64,000 nucleotides of DNA from Terrabacter sp. Root85 (lineage in GTDB: Bacteria > Actinomycetota > Actinomycetes > Actinomycetales > Dermatophilaceae), in assembly GCF_001429185.1 (NCBI RefSeq), contig NZ_LMIW01000008.1, positions 1,132,519 to 1,196,518 on the forward strand, given 5' to 3'. The position numbers were made by a program, and so were the translations under genes. A model generated the notes under the pieces. That model was given only the letters and a program-made list of their open reading frames with translations, was not told the origin of the DNA and searched no databases. Positions 55,290-63,763 of the stretch are shown here, piece by piece. Position 1 is the stretch's first letter; every line of letters begins with the position of its first letter.

Positions 55290-56083
55290 GGCTTCTTCCC
55301 CTTCCGGAGGCTGATCTCGTGGACCAGGTAGCTGGCGACCTCGCCCGGGGTCGTGCCCCGGCCGAAGATCCGGTCGACGCCCAGGGCCTTCTCGGAGCCG
55401 TCCTCGAAGCGCGGGCCGCCGGCGATGAGGATCGGCACCTGCCCCGCCGGGTAGGCCTCGCGGAAGGCCGCGGACATCTGGGTCGTGTTGTGGATGTGGG
55501 CGTCCTTCTGGGTGACGACCTGGCTGACGAGGACGGCGTCGGCCTTCTCGGCGCGGGCCCGGGCCACGAGCTCGGGCACGAGCACCTGGGCGCCGAGGTT
55601 GACGACCTTGATCTCGCGGTAGTACTCGAGGCCCTTCTCGCCCGCGAAGCCCTTGATGTTGAGGATCGCGTCGATGCCGACGGTGTGGGCGTCGGTGCCG
55701 ATGCAGGCACCGACGACGACGAGCTTGCGGCGCAGCTGCTTCTTGATCGTCAGGTTGGCGTCCTTGGCGGACAGCAGGGGGTACTCGCGCTCGACGACGT
55801 GGACGTCGTCGAGGTTGACGAGGTGCGTCGAGCTGCCGTAGACGACGAAGAAGGTGAAGTCGGGACCCATCGCCTTCGCGTGCACGAGCAGGGCCGGGTC
55901 GAGGCCCATCTTCCGGGCGAGCTGGAGCGCGGCGCCCTCGGCCTTCTTGTCGTGCGGCAGCGGCAGGGTGAACGACATCTGCACCATGCCGTCGCCGGTC
56001 GTGTCGCCGTAGGGCCGGATGATGTTTCCCTGCGCGGCCGCGGACGCGGCTGCCTGCTCGGGCTGCTGCTTCGCGGCGCTCAT
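55286..56083 (-). CDS. kamE: Lysine 5,6-aminomutase beta subunit (cobalamin-binding)
   Basis: 265 residues. The B12-binding fold has the signature GACIGTDAHTVGIDAIL (D-x-H-x-x-G, about residue 127), where His would ligate cobalt, and ILIAGGPRFED. N-terminal half: HDKKAEGAALQLARKMGLDP. With KamD it moves the amino group of beta-lysine or lysine between carbons 5 and 6 using adenosylcobalamin and pyridoxal phosphate. Start overlaps the kamD stop (ATGA) and the stop overlaps the hotdog gene. Confidence 0.93.
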   Translation of the reverse strand: MSAAKQQPEQAAASAAAQGNIIRPYGDTTGDGMVQMSFTLPLPHDKKAEGAALQLARKMGLDPALLVHAKAMGPDFTFFVVYGSSTHLVNLDDVHVVEREYPLLSAKDANLTIKKQLRRKLVVVGACIGTDAHTVGIDAILNIKGFAGEKGLEYYREIKVVNLGAQVLVPELVARARAEKADAVLVSQVVTQKDAHIHNTTQMSAAFREAYPAGQVPILIAGGPRFEDGSEKALGVDRIFGRGTTPGEVASYLVHEISLRKGKKP

Positions 56084-57693
56084 CGGCCGGTCTCCTTCGC
56101 CGGCGGGGTCCACGCGTCGAGGGCGGTGGTCGCCGGGTTGTCGTAGTCGTCGGCGCGCTCGCTGACCCCGTCGAGCCCCTTGCCCCCCGTCGCCGGTCGC
56201 TTCATGAGTCCGAAGGTGCCGTCGGCGATGGCCGCGAGGAGCGGCGCGTCGCCGGCGGCGTCGGTGTCGCTGACGATGCGGTCGAGCAGGTCGACGGCCT
56301 CGGAGAGCACCTGGCGCGCGCGGGTCTGGATGTAGCCGTCGCGCGGCGGGTGGAAGTCCTCGGTCAGTCCGCTCGCGGCGTTCATGACGTAGCGGACGTT
56401 CTGCAGCGCGAGGTCGCGGTCGGAGAGGAACGGCGTCACGACGGCCTCGGTCATCATGCCGACGAGCAGGATGCCCTGACCGGTCATGGCGCCGACGAGG
56501 TTGAAGAAGCCGTCGAGCAGGTAGCCGCGGAAGACGTCGCCCGTCATGTGCTTCGTCGGCGGCATCCACTTCAGCGGTGCGTCGGGGAAGAGCTGTCGGG
56601 CGAGCATCGCGTGGGCGAGCTCCATCCGGAAGCTGTCGGGGATCTCGGGGTTGATCTCGAAGGCGTGGCCCAGGCCCAGCTGCCAGTCCTCGAGGCCGGC
56701 CTCCTTGGCGAAGCGCTCGTTGAGCAGCTGGCTCACCGTGACCGTGTGGGCGGCCTCGACCGCGTCGGCGGTCGTGAGGTAGTTGTCCTCACCGGTGTTG
56801 ATGATGATCCCGGCACGGGCGTGGACCTGACGCGAGAAGCGCTGGTCGACGAAGGTGCGGATCGGGTTGATGTCGCGGAAGAGGATGCCGTACATCGAGT
56901 CGTTGAGCATCATGTCGAGACGTTCCATGCCGGCGAGGGCCGCGATCTCGGGCATGCACAGGCCCGAGGCGTAGTTCGTCAGCCGGACGTAGCGACCGAG
57001 CTCCTTGCTCACGTCGTCGAGCGCAGCACGCATGAGGCGGAAGTTCTCCTGCGTCGCGTACGTCCCGGCGAAACCTTCGCGCGTAGCACCCTCGGGCACG
57101 TAGTCGAGCAGCGACTGACCCGTGGAGCGGATGACGGCGATGATGTCGGCGCCCTCACGCGCGGCCGCCTGGGCCTGCGGGATGTCCTCGTAGATGTCGC
57201 CGGTCGCGACGATGAGGTAGATCCACGGCTTGGTCTTCGGGTCACCGTGACGCGTGATGAGACGGTCGCGCGTGGCGCGCGAGCGGTCGATGGTGCGCAG
57301 ACCTGCACCGACCCCCTTCGCGGCGGCGCGGCGGGCCGCCGTGGCCTCGCGCCCGGAGGGCAGGCGGAAGGAGACGTTGCCGCTCGCCGCCTTCTGGGCG
57401 AGCGTGGTCAGGTCGGGCGCCTCGCCGCGGAGCAGGGCGTCGTAGACCGGCGTCGTGACGCCGTGCTCGAGGCCGACCTCGTCGCGGACCGCCGTCACGA
57501 GGTGGTTGACCCACGGCACGCGCTCGTGGTCCGCGCCGGCCAGACCGGCCAGGCGCAGGGTCGCGCGCTCCACCGACACCGTGGTGTGGCTGCGCGCGAT
57601 CTTCACGACGGGAGCGGCGGCCTTGCGGGCGAGCGAGCGGGCCCGACGCACGACGGCCGGGTCGAGCTCGAGCATGGCGTTGGGGCGGGTCAT
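56080..57693 (-). CDS. kamD: Lysine 5,6-aminomutase alpha subunit
   Basis: 537 residues, full family length, TIM-barrel fold with KTKPWIYLIVATGDIYEDIPQAQAAAREGADIIAVIRSTGQSLLDYVPEG (pieces: VATGDIYEDIPQAQ, IRSTGQSLLDY), TNYASGLCMPEIAAL and LMHDSMYGILFRDIN-type LNDSMYGILFRDIN. It holds substrate and pyridoxal phosphate, with adenosylcobalamin provided by KamE. Overlaps kdd upstream and kamE downstream by four bases each. Confidence 0.93.
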   Translation of the reverse strand: MTRPNAMLELDPAVVRRARSLARKAAAPVVKIARSHTTVSVERATLRLAGLAGADHERVPWVNHLVTAVRDEVGLEHGVTTPVYDALLRGEAPDLTTLAQKAASGNVSFRLPSGREATAARRAAAKGVGAGLRTIDRSRATRDRLITRHGDPKTKPWIYLIVATGDIYEDIPQAQAAAREGADIIAVIRSTGQSLLDYVPEGATREGFAGTYATQENFRLMRAALDDVSKELGRYVRLTNYASGLCMPEIAALAGMERLDMMLNDSMYGILFRDINPIRTFVDQRFSRQVHARAGIIINTGEDNYLTTADAVEAAHTVTVSQLLNERFAKEAGLEDWQLGLGHAFEINPEIPDSFRMELAHAMLARQLFPDAPLKWMPPTKHMTGDVFRGYLLDGFFNLVGAMTGQGILLVGMMTEAVVTPFLSDRDLALQNVRYVMNAASGLTEDFHPPRDGYIQTRARQVLSEAVDLLDRIVSDTDAAGDAPLLAAIADGTFGLMKRPATGGKGLDGVSERADDYDNPATTALDAWTPPAKETGR

Positions 57694-58817
57694 GCGTCAG
57701 ATCCTGCCTTCTCGGTGGCGAGGCGGTCCTCGAAGAGCGCCCGCACGGCCGGGACGTCCCGGAGGAGGCGCAGCGCCGTCTCGGCGTGGCCGGGGACATA
57801 GCCGTTGCCGACGAGCATCCGCACGTCGGCGGCGAGGCCCTCGGCCCCGAGGGCGGCCGCGGCGAAGTTCGTGGCCATGCTGAAGAAGATGATGGTGCCG
57901 CCCTGCGCGGTCGCGAGGATCGCGGGCTGCTCGCAGCCGGGCACGTCGACGCAGACCACGGTGACGTCGGCCGGTCCCCCGGCGGACTCGACGGCTGCCG
58001 CCAGGCCGAGAGGCGACCGCGCGTCGGCGAGGACGACGGCGTCGGCGAGGCCGCTCCCCTCGAGAACCGTGCGCTCGCGCTCGACCGGGACGACGCCGAT
58101 GGTCCGGGCGGCGCCGGCGGCGCGAGCGGCCGCCAGCGACAGCGAGCCGGACTTGCCGGCCCCGCCGAGGACGGCCACCGTCGGCGCGACGCCGCGGGCG
58201 GCATACTCCCCCACGACGCGCTCGACGAGCGCCGGCGCGCCGCACACGTCCATGACCATGAGCGCCAGGTGCGGGTCGAGGTCGGTGGGGAGGGTGGCAG
58301 CGATGCTGCGGCCGAAGAGGATCGCGTGGCCTTCGGCAGGCACCTGCTCGGAGAGGCCGTCCCAGCGGGCCAGGCCGTCGGTGATGGCGAGCGGGGTCAG
58401 GGACAGCGACACGAGGGTGGCGACGCGGTCGCCGACCGCGAGACCGAGCGTGCTGTCCGGTCCGACCTCCTCGACCGTGCCGATGAGCATCCCGCCCGAG
58501 CCGGTCACGGGGTTCTGCATCTTGCCGCGCGTCGCGACGATGTCGAGGACCTCGGCGCGCACGGCTCCCCCGTCGACGGTGCCGTCGGTGCCGTGCTTCT
58601 CGGCGAGCTGCCGGTAGGACGCCGCATCGAGGTTGAGCGTCTCGACCGCGATGCGGACCTCGTCGGGCCACAGCTGCGGGCTGGCGTCGAGTCGGCGGGC
58701 CGCCTGCGGGAGGGTGATGGCGTCGCCGGTGGGCTCGAGCACACGGTGCAGGCCGACGGGCGACGACACGCGGGCGGCGTCCGTGCGATCCGGGGTGGCC
58801 GACGTCGGGTCTGACAC
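57690..58817 (-). CDS. kdd: L-erythro-3,5-diaminohexanoate dehydrogenase
   Basis: 375 residues of the zinc-lacking medium-chain-like Kdd type: RGKMQNPVTGSGGMLIGTVEEVGP, a Rossmann motif VAVLGGAGKSGSLSLAAAR, and FFSMATNFAAAALGAEG. It oxidises 3,5-diaminohexanoate with NAD to a keto acid in the lysine route. GTG 58817 fits an AGAAGGA site at nine bases; GTG 58823 is too close to it. First gene of the operon and divergent from kamA. Confidence 0.9.
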   Translation of the reverse strand: MSDPTSATPDRTDAARVSSPVGLHRVLEPTGDAITLPQAARRLDASPQLWPDEVRIAVETLNLDAASYRQLAEKHGTDGTVDGGAVRAEVLDIVATRGKMQNPVTGSGGMLIGTVEEVGPDSTLGLAVGDRVATLVSLSLTPLAITDGLARWDGLSEQVPAEGHAILFGRSIAATLPTDLDPHLALMVMDVCGAPALVERVVGEYAARGVAPTVAVLGGAGKSGSLSLAAARAAGAARTIGVVPVERERTVLEGSGLADAVVLADARSPLGLAAAVESAGGPADVTVVCVDVPGCEQPAILATAQGGTIIFFSMATNFAAAALGAEGLAADVRMLVGNGYVPGHAETALRLLRDVPAVRALFEDRLATEKAGSDA

Positions 58818-58892
58818 GTTCACAAATCCTTCTGTATGTACGGACGGAAACCGAAGATCTTGCGTCAGCATAGGGGCACGTCGGCGGTATCT

Positions 58893-58953
58893 TCACAATT
58901 TCGTGAGCCGGACGTGTTTGAGCGAGACGGCCCCTGACGTTACTGTTCTCGGC
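58893..58953 (+). promoter_or_regulatory. kamA promoter and partial palindrome in the divergent region
   Basis: TACTGT (58941-58946) lies seven bases before the kamA ATG and fits a -10 box of a leaderless message. TCAC-N6-GTGA (58893-58906) lies between the two divergent starts and may be an operator. Confidence 0.4.
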
Positions 58954-60399
58954 ATGAGCAAGGTTGAGCAGCCCTACGCGTACCGCCGACGAGAGCTCGT
59001 CGAGCCCGACTGGACGCGTTTCCCGGGCTGGGCGAGCATTACCCAGGCCGACTGGGACAGCGCACAGTGGCAGCGGGTCAACTGTGTCAGGAACATCAAG
59101 CAGTTGCGAGCCCTCATGGGTGACCTGCTCGACGACCGCTTCTACGACGACCTCGCCGCGGACCAGAGCGAGCGGGCGACGATGTCGATGCTCGTCCCGC
59201 CGCAGATGCTCAACACGATGGTCCCGTCGACGGACTCGCCGATGCCGTCGGCCGGGCACGACTTCACCGAGGCCTTCTACGCCGACCCGATCCGCAACTA
59301 CATGCTGCCGGTCTTCTCCGACCGCCGCACCGACTGGCCGTCGCACCCGCACGCGTCGCGCGACTCGCTGCACGAGCACGACATGTGGGTCGCCGAGGGG
59401 CTGACGCACCGCTACCCCACCAAGGTTCTCGCCGAGCTGCTGCCCACGTGCCCGCAGTACTGCGGCCACTGCACCCGCATGGACCTCGTCGGCAACTCGA
59501 CACCACAGGTCGCCAAGCTGAAGTTCGACCTCAAGCCGGTCGACCGCTACGCCGCGATGCTCGACTACCTCCGCACGTCGCCCGTCGTGCGTGACGTCGT
59601 CGTCTCCGGTGGCGACGTCGCCAACATGCCGTGGAAGAACCTCGAGGCGTTCATCGACCAGCTCCTCGACATCGAGAACATCCGCGACATCCGACTCGCG
59701 ACGAAGGCCCTCATGGGTCTGCCGCAGCACTGGTTCGCCGAGGACGTCGTCGAGGGCGTGGCCCGCGTCTCGGCCAAGGCCCGCTCGCGCGGCGTCTCGC
59801 TCGCGATCCACACGCACGTCAACAACGCCCAGTCGCTGACCCCGTCCGTCGCCCGCGCCTCGAAGGCCATGCTCGACGCCGGCGTCCGCGACGTGCGCAA
59901 CCAGGGTGTGCTGATGCGCGGCGTCAACGACACGACCGAGCAGCTGCTCGACCTGTGCTTCGGCCTCGCCGACGGCGCCCAGATCACGCCGTACTACTTC
60001 TACATGTGCGACATGATCCCCTTCGCCGAGCACTGGCGGCTCTCGCTCGCCGAGGCCCAGCACCTCCAGCACTCGATGATGGGCTACCTCCCCGGCTTCT
60101 CGACCCCGCGCATCGTCTGTGACGTGCCCTTCGTCGGCAAGCGCTGGGTGCACCAGGTCGAGGAGTACGACACCGAGCGCGGCATCTCCTACTGGCGCAA
60201 GAACTACCGCACGTCGATCGAGGGCGACGACACCGAGGCGATGTCGCGCGAGTACGTCTACTACGACCCGATCTACACGCTGCCCGAGGCCGGCCAGCAG
60301 TGGTGGCACCAGTCGGTCGACCACGAGTCGGTTCTCGCCGAGGCGACCGAACAGGCTGCGACGAGCCGCGCCGCCGCAGAGTCGCAGCTGCTCGTCTGA
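58954..60399 (+). CDS. kamA: Lysine 2,3-aminomutase (radical SAM)
   Basis: 481 residues. The radical-SAM cluster motif CPQYCGHCTR (Cys about 166, 170, 173) is followed by VVVSGGDVANM, KALMGLPQHWF, LAIHTHVNNAQSLTP and QGVLMRGVNDT, all family features; pyridoxal phosphate binding is expected through Lys in the C-terminal part. It converts L-lysine to L-beta-lysine, the first step of the pathway whose later enzymes are encoded divergently. A terminator hairpin follows at 60423. Confidence 0.93.
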   Translation: MSKVEQPYAYRRRELVEPDWTRFPGWASITQADWDSAQWQRVNCVRNIKQLRALMGDLLDDRFYDDLAADQSERATMSMLVPPQMLNTMVPSTDSPMPSAGHDFTEAFYADPIRNYMLPVFSDRRTDWPSHPHASRDSLHEHDMWVAEGLTHRYPTKVLAELLPTCPQYCGHCTRMDLVGNSTPQVAKLKFDLKPVDRYAAMLDYLRTSPVVRDVVVSGGDVANMPWKNLEAFIDQLLDIENIRDIRLATKALMGLPQHWFAEDVVEGVARVSAKARSRGVSLAIHTHVNNAQSLTPSVARASKAMLDAGVRDVRNQGVLMRGVNDTTEQLLDLCFGLADGAQITPYYFYMCDMIPFAEHWRLSLAEAQHLQHSMMGYLPGFSTPRIVCDVPFVGKRWVHQVEEYDTERGISYWRKNYRTSIEGDDTEAMSREYVYYDPIYTLPEAGQQWWHQSVDHESVLAEATEQAATSRAAAESQLLV

Positions 60400-60422
60400 C
60401 ACCGCGCACGAGCACGTATGCC

Positions 60423-60457
60423 GTGTGGCTCGGGACCGTCGCGGTCCCGGGCCACAC
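60423..60457 (+). terminator. Terminator after kamA
   Basis: GTGTGGC-T-CGGGACC pairs with GGTCCCG-G-GCCACAC around GTCGC; a copy of the recurrent GTATGCCG word overlaps its left side. Confidence 0.8.
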
Positions 60458-60565
60458 GTCGTCCCGGGCCCGGGTCCGGACGTAGAACTGCGTTGTCAGC
60501 CTGACCCATCGCCACCTAGCGTGGCTCCCGTCCACGTGCATCGACCGAGCGGAGACGAGCGCCCG

Positions 60566-61300
60566 ATGACCAGCAACCTCATCGAGCTCTGCATCGACGC
60601 GGACGACCCGGTGCGCCTCGCGGCCTTCTGGGCAGGGCTAGTGGGCCGGGAGACCGATGCCCACGACGTCGTGCTCGCGGGTGAGGAACCGGAAATCACG
60701 ATCCGGTTCCTGTCGGGGCGTGAGCGCAGGACCGGGCCCAACCAGATCCATCTGCACCTGACCAGCACCACGCCCGAGCAGCAGCAGTCGACGGTCGACC
60801 GGGCCCTGCGGCTCGGGGCCCGACACCTCGACGTCGGCCAGACACCGGAGGAAGGGCACATCGTGCTCGCTGACCCGGAGGGCAACGAGCTCTGCGTCAT
60901 CGAGGCGGGCAACACCTTCCTCGCCGACACCGCGTTCCTCGGGGAGCTCGCCTGCGACGGGACCCGCGAGGTCGGCCTCTTCTGGAGCCTGGCCCTGGAC
61001 TGGCCGCTCGTCTGGGACCACGACGCGGAGACGGCCATCCAGTCGCCCCGCGGCGGCGCGAAGATCGCCTGGGGAGGGCCGCCCGTGCGTCCGAGGTCGG
61101 GGCGCAACGTCATGCACCTCCATGTGAGCCCGACGACACGCGACGACCTCGACGCCGAGGTCGAGCGCCTCCTCTCGCTCGGGGCCACGCGGCTCGACGC
61201 CGGCCACGGGGACGCCTGCGGGGTCCCCCTCGCCGACCCCGACGGCAACGAGTTCTGTGTCATGGAGCCCCGCGAGGGCACCCGTAGACTGCGCCGGTGA
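60566..61300 (+). CDS. VOC-superfamily (glyoxalase-like) tandem-domain protein
   Basis: 244 residues made of two similar VOC (vicinal oxygen chelate) halves. The first has CIDADDPVRLAAFWAGLVGRE and ADPEGNELCVIEAG; the second has LFWSLALDWPLVW, HLHVSPTT and ADPDGNEFCVMEPRE. Such proteins bind metal or small ligands and may act in antibiotic or metabolite handling. GCGGAGACGAG precedes ATG 60566. The stop overlaps the TetR start, beginning a four-gene overlapping operon. Confidence 0.88.
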   Translation: MTSNLIELCIDADDPVRLAAFWAGLVGRETDAHDVVLAGEEPEITIRFLSGRERRTGPNQIHLHLTSTTPEQQQSTVDRALRLGARHLDVGQTPEEGHIVLADPEGNELCVIEAGNTFLADTAFLGELACDGTREVGLFWSLALDWPLVWDHDAETAIQSPRGGAKIAWGGPPVRPRSGRNVMHLHVSPTTRDDLDAEVERLLSLGATRLDAGHGDACGVPLADPDGNEFCVMEPREGTRRLRR

Positions 61301-61917
61301 CTTCCCGCTCCCCCGGCACCCGCGTCCGCATGCCTCGCGCCGAGCGGGAGGCGCAGATGCTGGCGGTGGCCGAGCAGGTCTTCTCGGCCCGCGGCATCCA
61401 GGCCGCCACGATGGACGAGATCGCCGAGCTCGTCGGCGTCACCAAGCCCCTCATCTACGACTACTTCGGGTCGAAGGAGGGCCTGTTGGCGGCGACGATC
61501 GAGCGGGCCCGCGGGCAGCTGCTCGCTGCCCTCATCGACTCGTGGGTGGCCCAGCCGGCCGCACCGGCCCGCGACCGGGTGCGCGGTGTCGTGCACGCGT
61601 TCTTCTCCTTCATCGACGAGCACGACCAGGCGTTCGCGCTGCTGCGCACCGAGGGAGCCCTCATCGGCGAGGCCTCGGCGTCCGTCGAACGCATCCGCCA
61701 GCAGACCGCCAAGGCGTTCGCCGAGGGCCTGCGGACGCTGCCGGCGTTCGAGGCCCTCGAGTCGCGCCGGGTCACCGTCATGGCCGAGATCCTCATCGGC
61801 GGGTGCGAGCGCCTCGCGGTCTGGCGCAGCACCCACCCGGGCACGACGGCCGACGAGGCCACCGACCTCGTCGTCACGACGATCTGGGACGGGCTCGCGT
61901 CCGTCGGCGACGCCTGA
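61297..61917 (+). CDS. TetR-family transcriptional regulator
   Basis: 206 residues with the helix-turn-helix ILAVAEQVFSARGIQAATMDEIAELVGVTKPLIYDYFGSKEGLL in its usual place (key VGVTKPLIYDYFGSKEGLL, about 25-70). The C-terminal ligand domain is helical and not assigned. GTG start overlaps the VOC stop by four bases, and its stop overlaps the next ATG by one, so it probably regulates this operon or the nearby transporter. Confidence 0.9.
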   Translation: MTSRSPGTRVRMPRAEREAQMLAVAEQVFSARGIQAATMDEIAELVGVTKPLIYDYFGSKEGLLAATIERARGQLLAALIDSWVAQPAAPARDRVRGVVHAFFSFIDEHDQAFALLRTEGALIGEASASVERIRQQTAKAFAEGLRTLPAFEALESRRVTVMAEILIGGCERLAVWRSTHPGTTADEATDLVVTTIWDGLASVGDA

Positions 61918-62414
61918 TGGCCAAGCAGCGCGCAGCCGACGGTCCCTCGACCCCGGCCACCGTCGCCCTCGACCGCGCAGGCGTCCCGTACACCCGCCAC
62001 CCCTACGAGCACGACCCCGCGGCGGCGAGCTACGGCCTCGAGGCGGCGGCCGCGCTCGGCGTCGAGCCCTCTCGCGTCTTCAAGACCCTGCTCGTCGACA
62101 CCGGCGCGACGCTGGCGGTGGGCATCGTGCCGGTGGACGGCCAGCTCGACCTCAAGGCCGTGGCCGCGGCCATCGGCGTCAAGAGCGTGACGATGGCCGA
62201 TGCCGCAGCGGCCGAGCGCAGCACCGGCTACGTCGTCGGCGGCATCTCCCCCGTCGGGCAGAGGCGCGCGCTGCCCACGGTCCTCGACGAGACGGCATAC
62301 GGCTTCGGGACGGTCTACGTCTCCGGCGGCCGACGCGGCTTCGACATCGGCCTGGCGCCCGAGGACCTTGCGTCGGTCACCCGAGCCCGTCGTGCCCGTA
62401 TCGGTCGCGCATGA
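61917..62414 (+). CDS. ybaK: YbaK/EbsC-type aminoacyl-tRNA deacylase (Cys-tRNA(Pro) deacylase)
   Basis: 165 residues with ALDRAGVPYTRHPYEHDP, PSRVFKTLLVDTGATLAVGIVPVDGQLDLKAVA (the catalytic Lys in VFKTLL) and GYVVGGISPVGQRRALPTVLDE. It removes cysteine from mischarged tRNA-Pro. It is the third gene of the operon, overlapping both neighbours. Confidence 0.93.
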   Translation: MAKQRAADGPSTPATVALDRAGVPYTRHPYEHDPAAASYGLEAAAALGVEPSRVFKTLLVDTGATLAVGIVPVDGQLDLKAVAAAIGVKSVTMADAAAAERSTGYVVGGISPVGQRRALPTVLDETAYGFGTVYVSGGRRGFDIGLAPEDLASVTRARRARIGRA

Positions 62415-63712
62415 CGCTGACCCACGTGGCGTCCCGCGACGCGCCGGCGCGAGCGCGCGTGCCGCAGCTGCAGCTCGTCCTCGTCCTCGCGGCGCTGACG
62501 ATGGTCGGGCCGTTCACGATCGACGCGATCTTCCCGGCGTTCGAGGTGATGACCCACGACCTCGGCGTCGACAAGGTCGCGATGCAGCAGACCGTCAGCG
62601 TCTACCTCGTCGCCTTCGCGGTCGCGAGCCTCTTCCACGGGTCACTGTCCGATGCCCTCGGTCGTCGTCCCGTCATCCTCGCGGGCTGCGCGCTGTATGC
62701 CGTCACCAGCGCCTTGTGCGCGCTGGCACCGAGCATGCCGCTCCTGCTGGGCGCCCGCGGCGCCCAGGGCCTCGTCGCCGGCGCCGGGATGATCGTCGGG
62801 CGCACGGTGGTGCGCGACCTCTTCGACGGCGCGCACGCCCAGCGGTTCATGAGCCACATCTCGATGATCTTCGCCATCGCCCCGGCGCTCGCGCCGATCG
62901 TCGGCGGCGCCATCCTCGGCTGGGGGTCGTGGCGCACGATCTTCTGGGTGCTCGCGGCCTACGGAGTGCTCCTCGTCGTGGTGACGCTGACGTCGCTGCC
63001 CGAGACGCACCCGGCCGCTGAGCGGGTCCCGTTCCGGCCGCGGCCGTTGCTCACGTCGTTCACGTCCGCCGCGGGCGACGGCGCGGTGCTGCGCCTCAGC
63101 GCCGCCATCGCCCTCAACTTCGGCGCCCTCTTCCTCTACATCTCCTCGGCGCCCGCGATCGTCGTCGACCACCTGGGGCTCGGCGAGCGCGACTTCGGCG
63201 TGCTCTTCGTCCCGCTCGTCGTCACCATGATGATCGGCTCGTTCCTCACGGGGCGCCTGGCCGGTCGCGTGCGACAGGGGGCCTTCGTCCTCGCCGGCTT
63301 CCTCGTTGCCCTCGCCGGCGGCGTGTTCGCGGTCGCCTACCAGGCGCTCGTCGACGTGCCCACGCTGCCGTGGACCGTCGTTCCCGTGGCCGCCGCCTCG
63401 CTCGGCGTGTCCCTCGTCTTCCCCATCCTCACGATCGCGCTGCTCGACCTGCGGCCGCGGGAGCGTGGCGCCGTCTCCTCGTTCCAGTCCTTCCTCAGCA
63501 CGTGCGTCAACGCGCTCGTGGCCGGGGCGGTCTCACCGCTCGTGAGCGGCTCGCTGACGACCCTCGCCGTCGTGGCGGGGTCGATGACGCTCTCCGCGCT
63601 CCTGCTCTGGGCCTGGCACCGACGGCGTATGCGTGCCCGAGCCGGCGCTGCCCACGCACCGGTCGACGTCGTGGTGCCGTCACCCGCTCCCGAGCCGATC
63701 GAGCAGCTCTGA
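62411..63712 (+). CDS. MFS drug transporter, Bcr/CflA (DHA1) type
   Basis: 433 residues with twelve membrane helices. Characteristic parts: LAALTMVGPFTIDAIFPAFEVM, GSLSDALGRRPVIL (loop 2-3), GLVAGAGMIVGRTVVRDLFDG and ISMIFAIAPALAPIVGG. The Bcr/CflA branch exports bicyclomycin, chloramphenicol or other drugs. ATG overlaps the ybaK stop by four bases (ATGA). Co-transcription with a TetR gene suggests inducible efflux. The C-terminal 40 residues are cytosolic and polar. Confidence 0.92.
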   Translation: MTLTHVASRDAPARARVPQLQLVLVLAALTMVGPFTIDAIFPAFEVMTHDLGVDKVAMQQTVSVYLVAFAVASLFHGSLSDALGRRPVILAGCALYAVTSALCALAPSMPLLLGARGAQGLVAGAGMIVGRTVVRDLFDGAHAQRFMSHISMIFAIAPALAPIVGGAILGWGSWRTIFWVLAAYGVLLVVVTLTSLPETHPAAERVPFRPRPLLTSFTSAAGDGAVLRLSAAIALNFGALFLYISSAPAIVVDHLGLGERDFGVLFVPLVVTMMIGSFLTGRLAGRVRQGAFVLAGFLVALAGGVFAVAYQALVDVPTLPWTVVPVAAASLGVSLVFPILTIALLDLRPRERGAVSSFQSFLSTCVNALVAGAVSPLVSGSLTTLAVVAGSMTLSALLLWAWHRRRMRARAGAAHAPVDVVVPSPAPEPIEQL

Positions 63713-63763
63713 GGGGTCCCGGCCGACTCGTCGGGCGAGGGCCGGCGCTCGTCGAGGCAGTCG

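Noticed and set aside
57697-60402. A 901-codon minus-strand open frame across kamA and kdd
   Set aside because: Antisense to kamA and a shifted reading of kdd; composition is Arg/Val/His-rich without family motifs.
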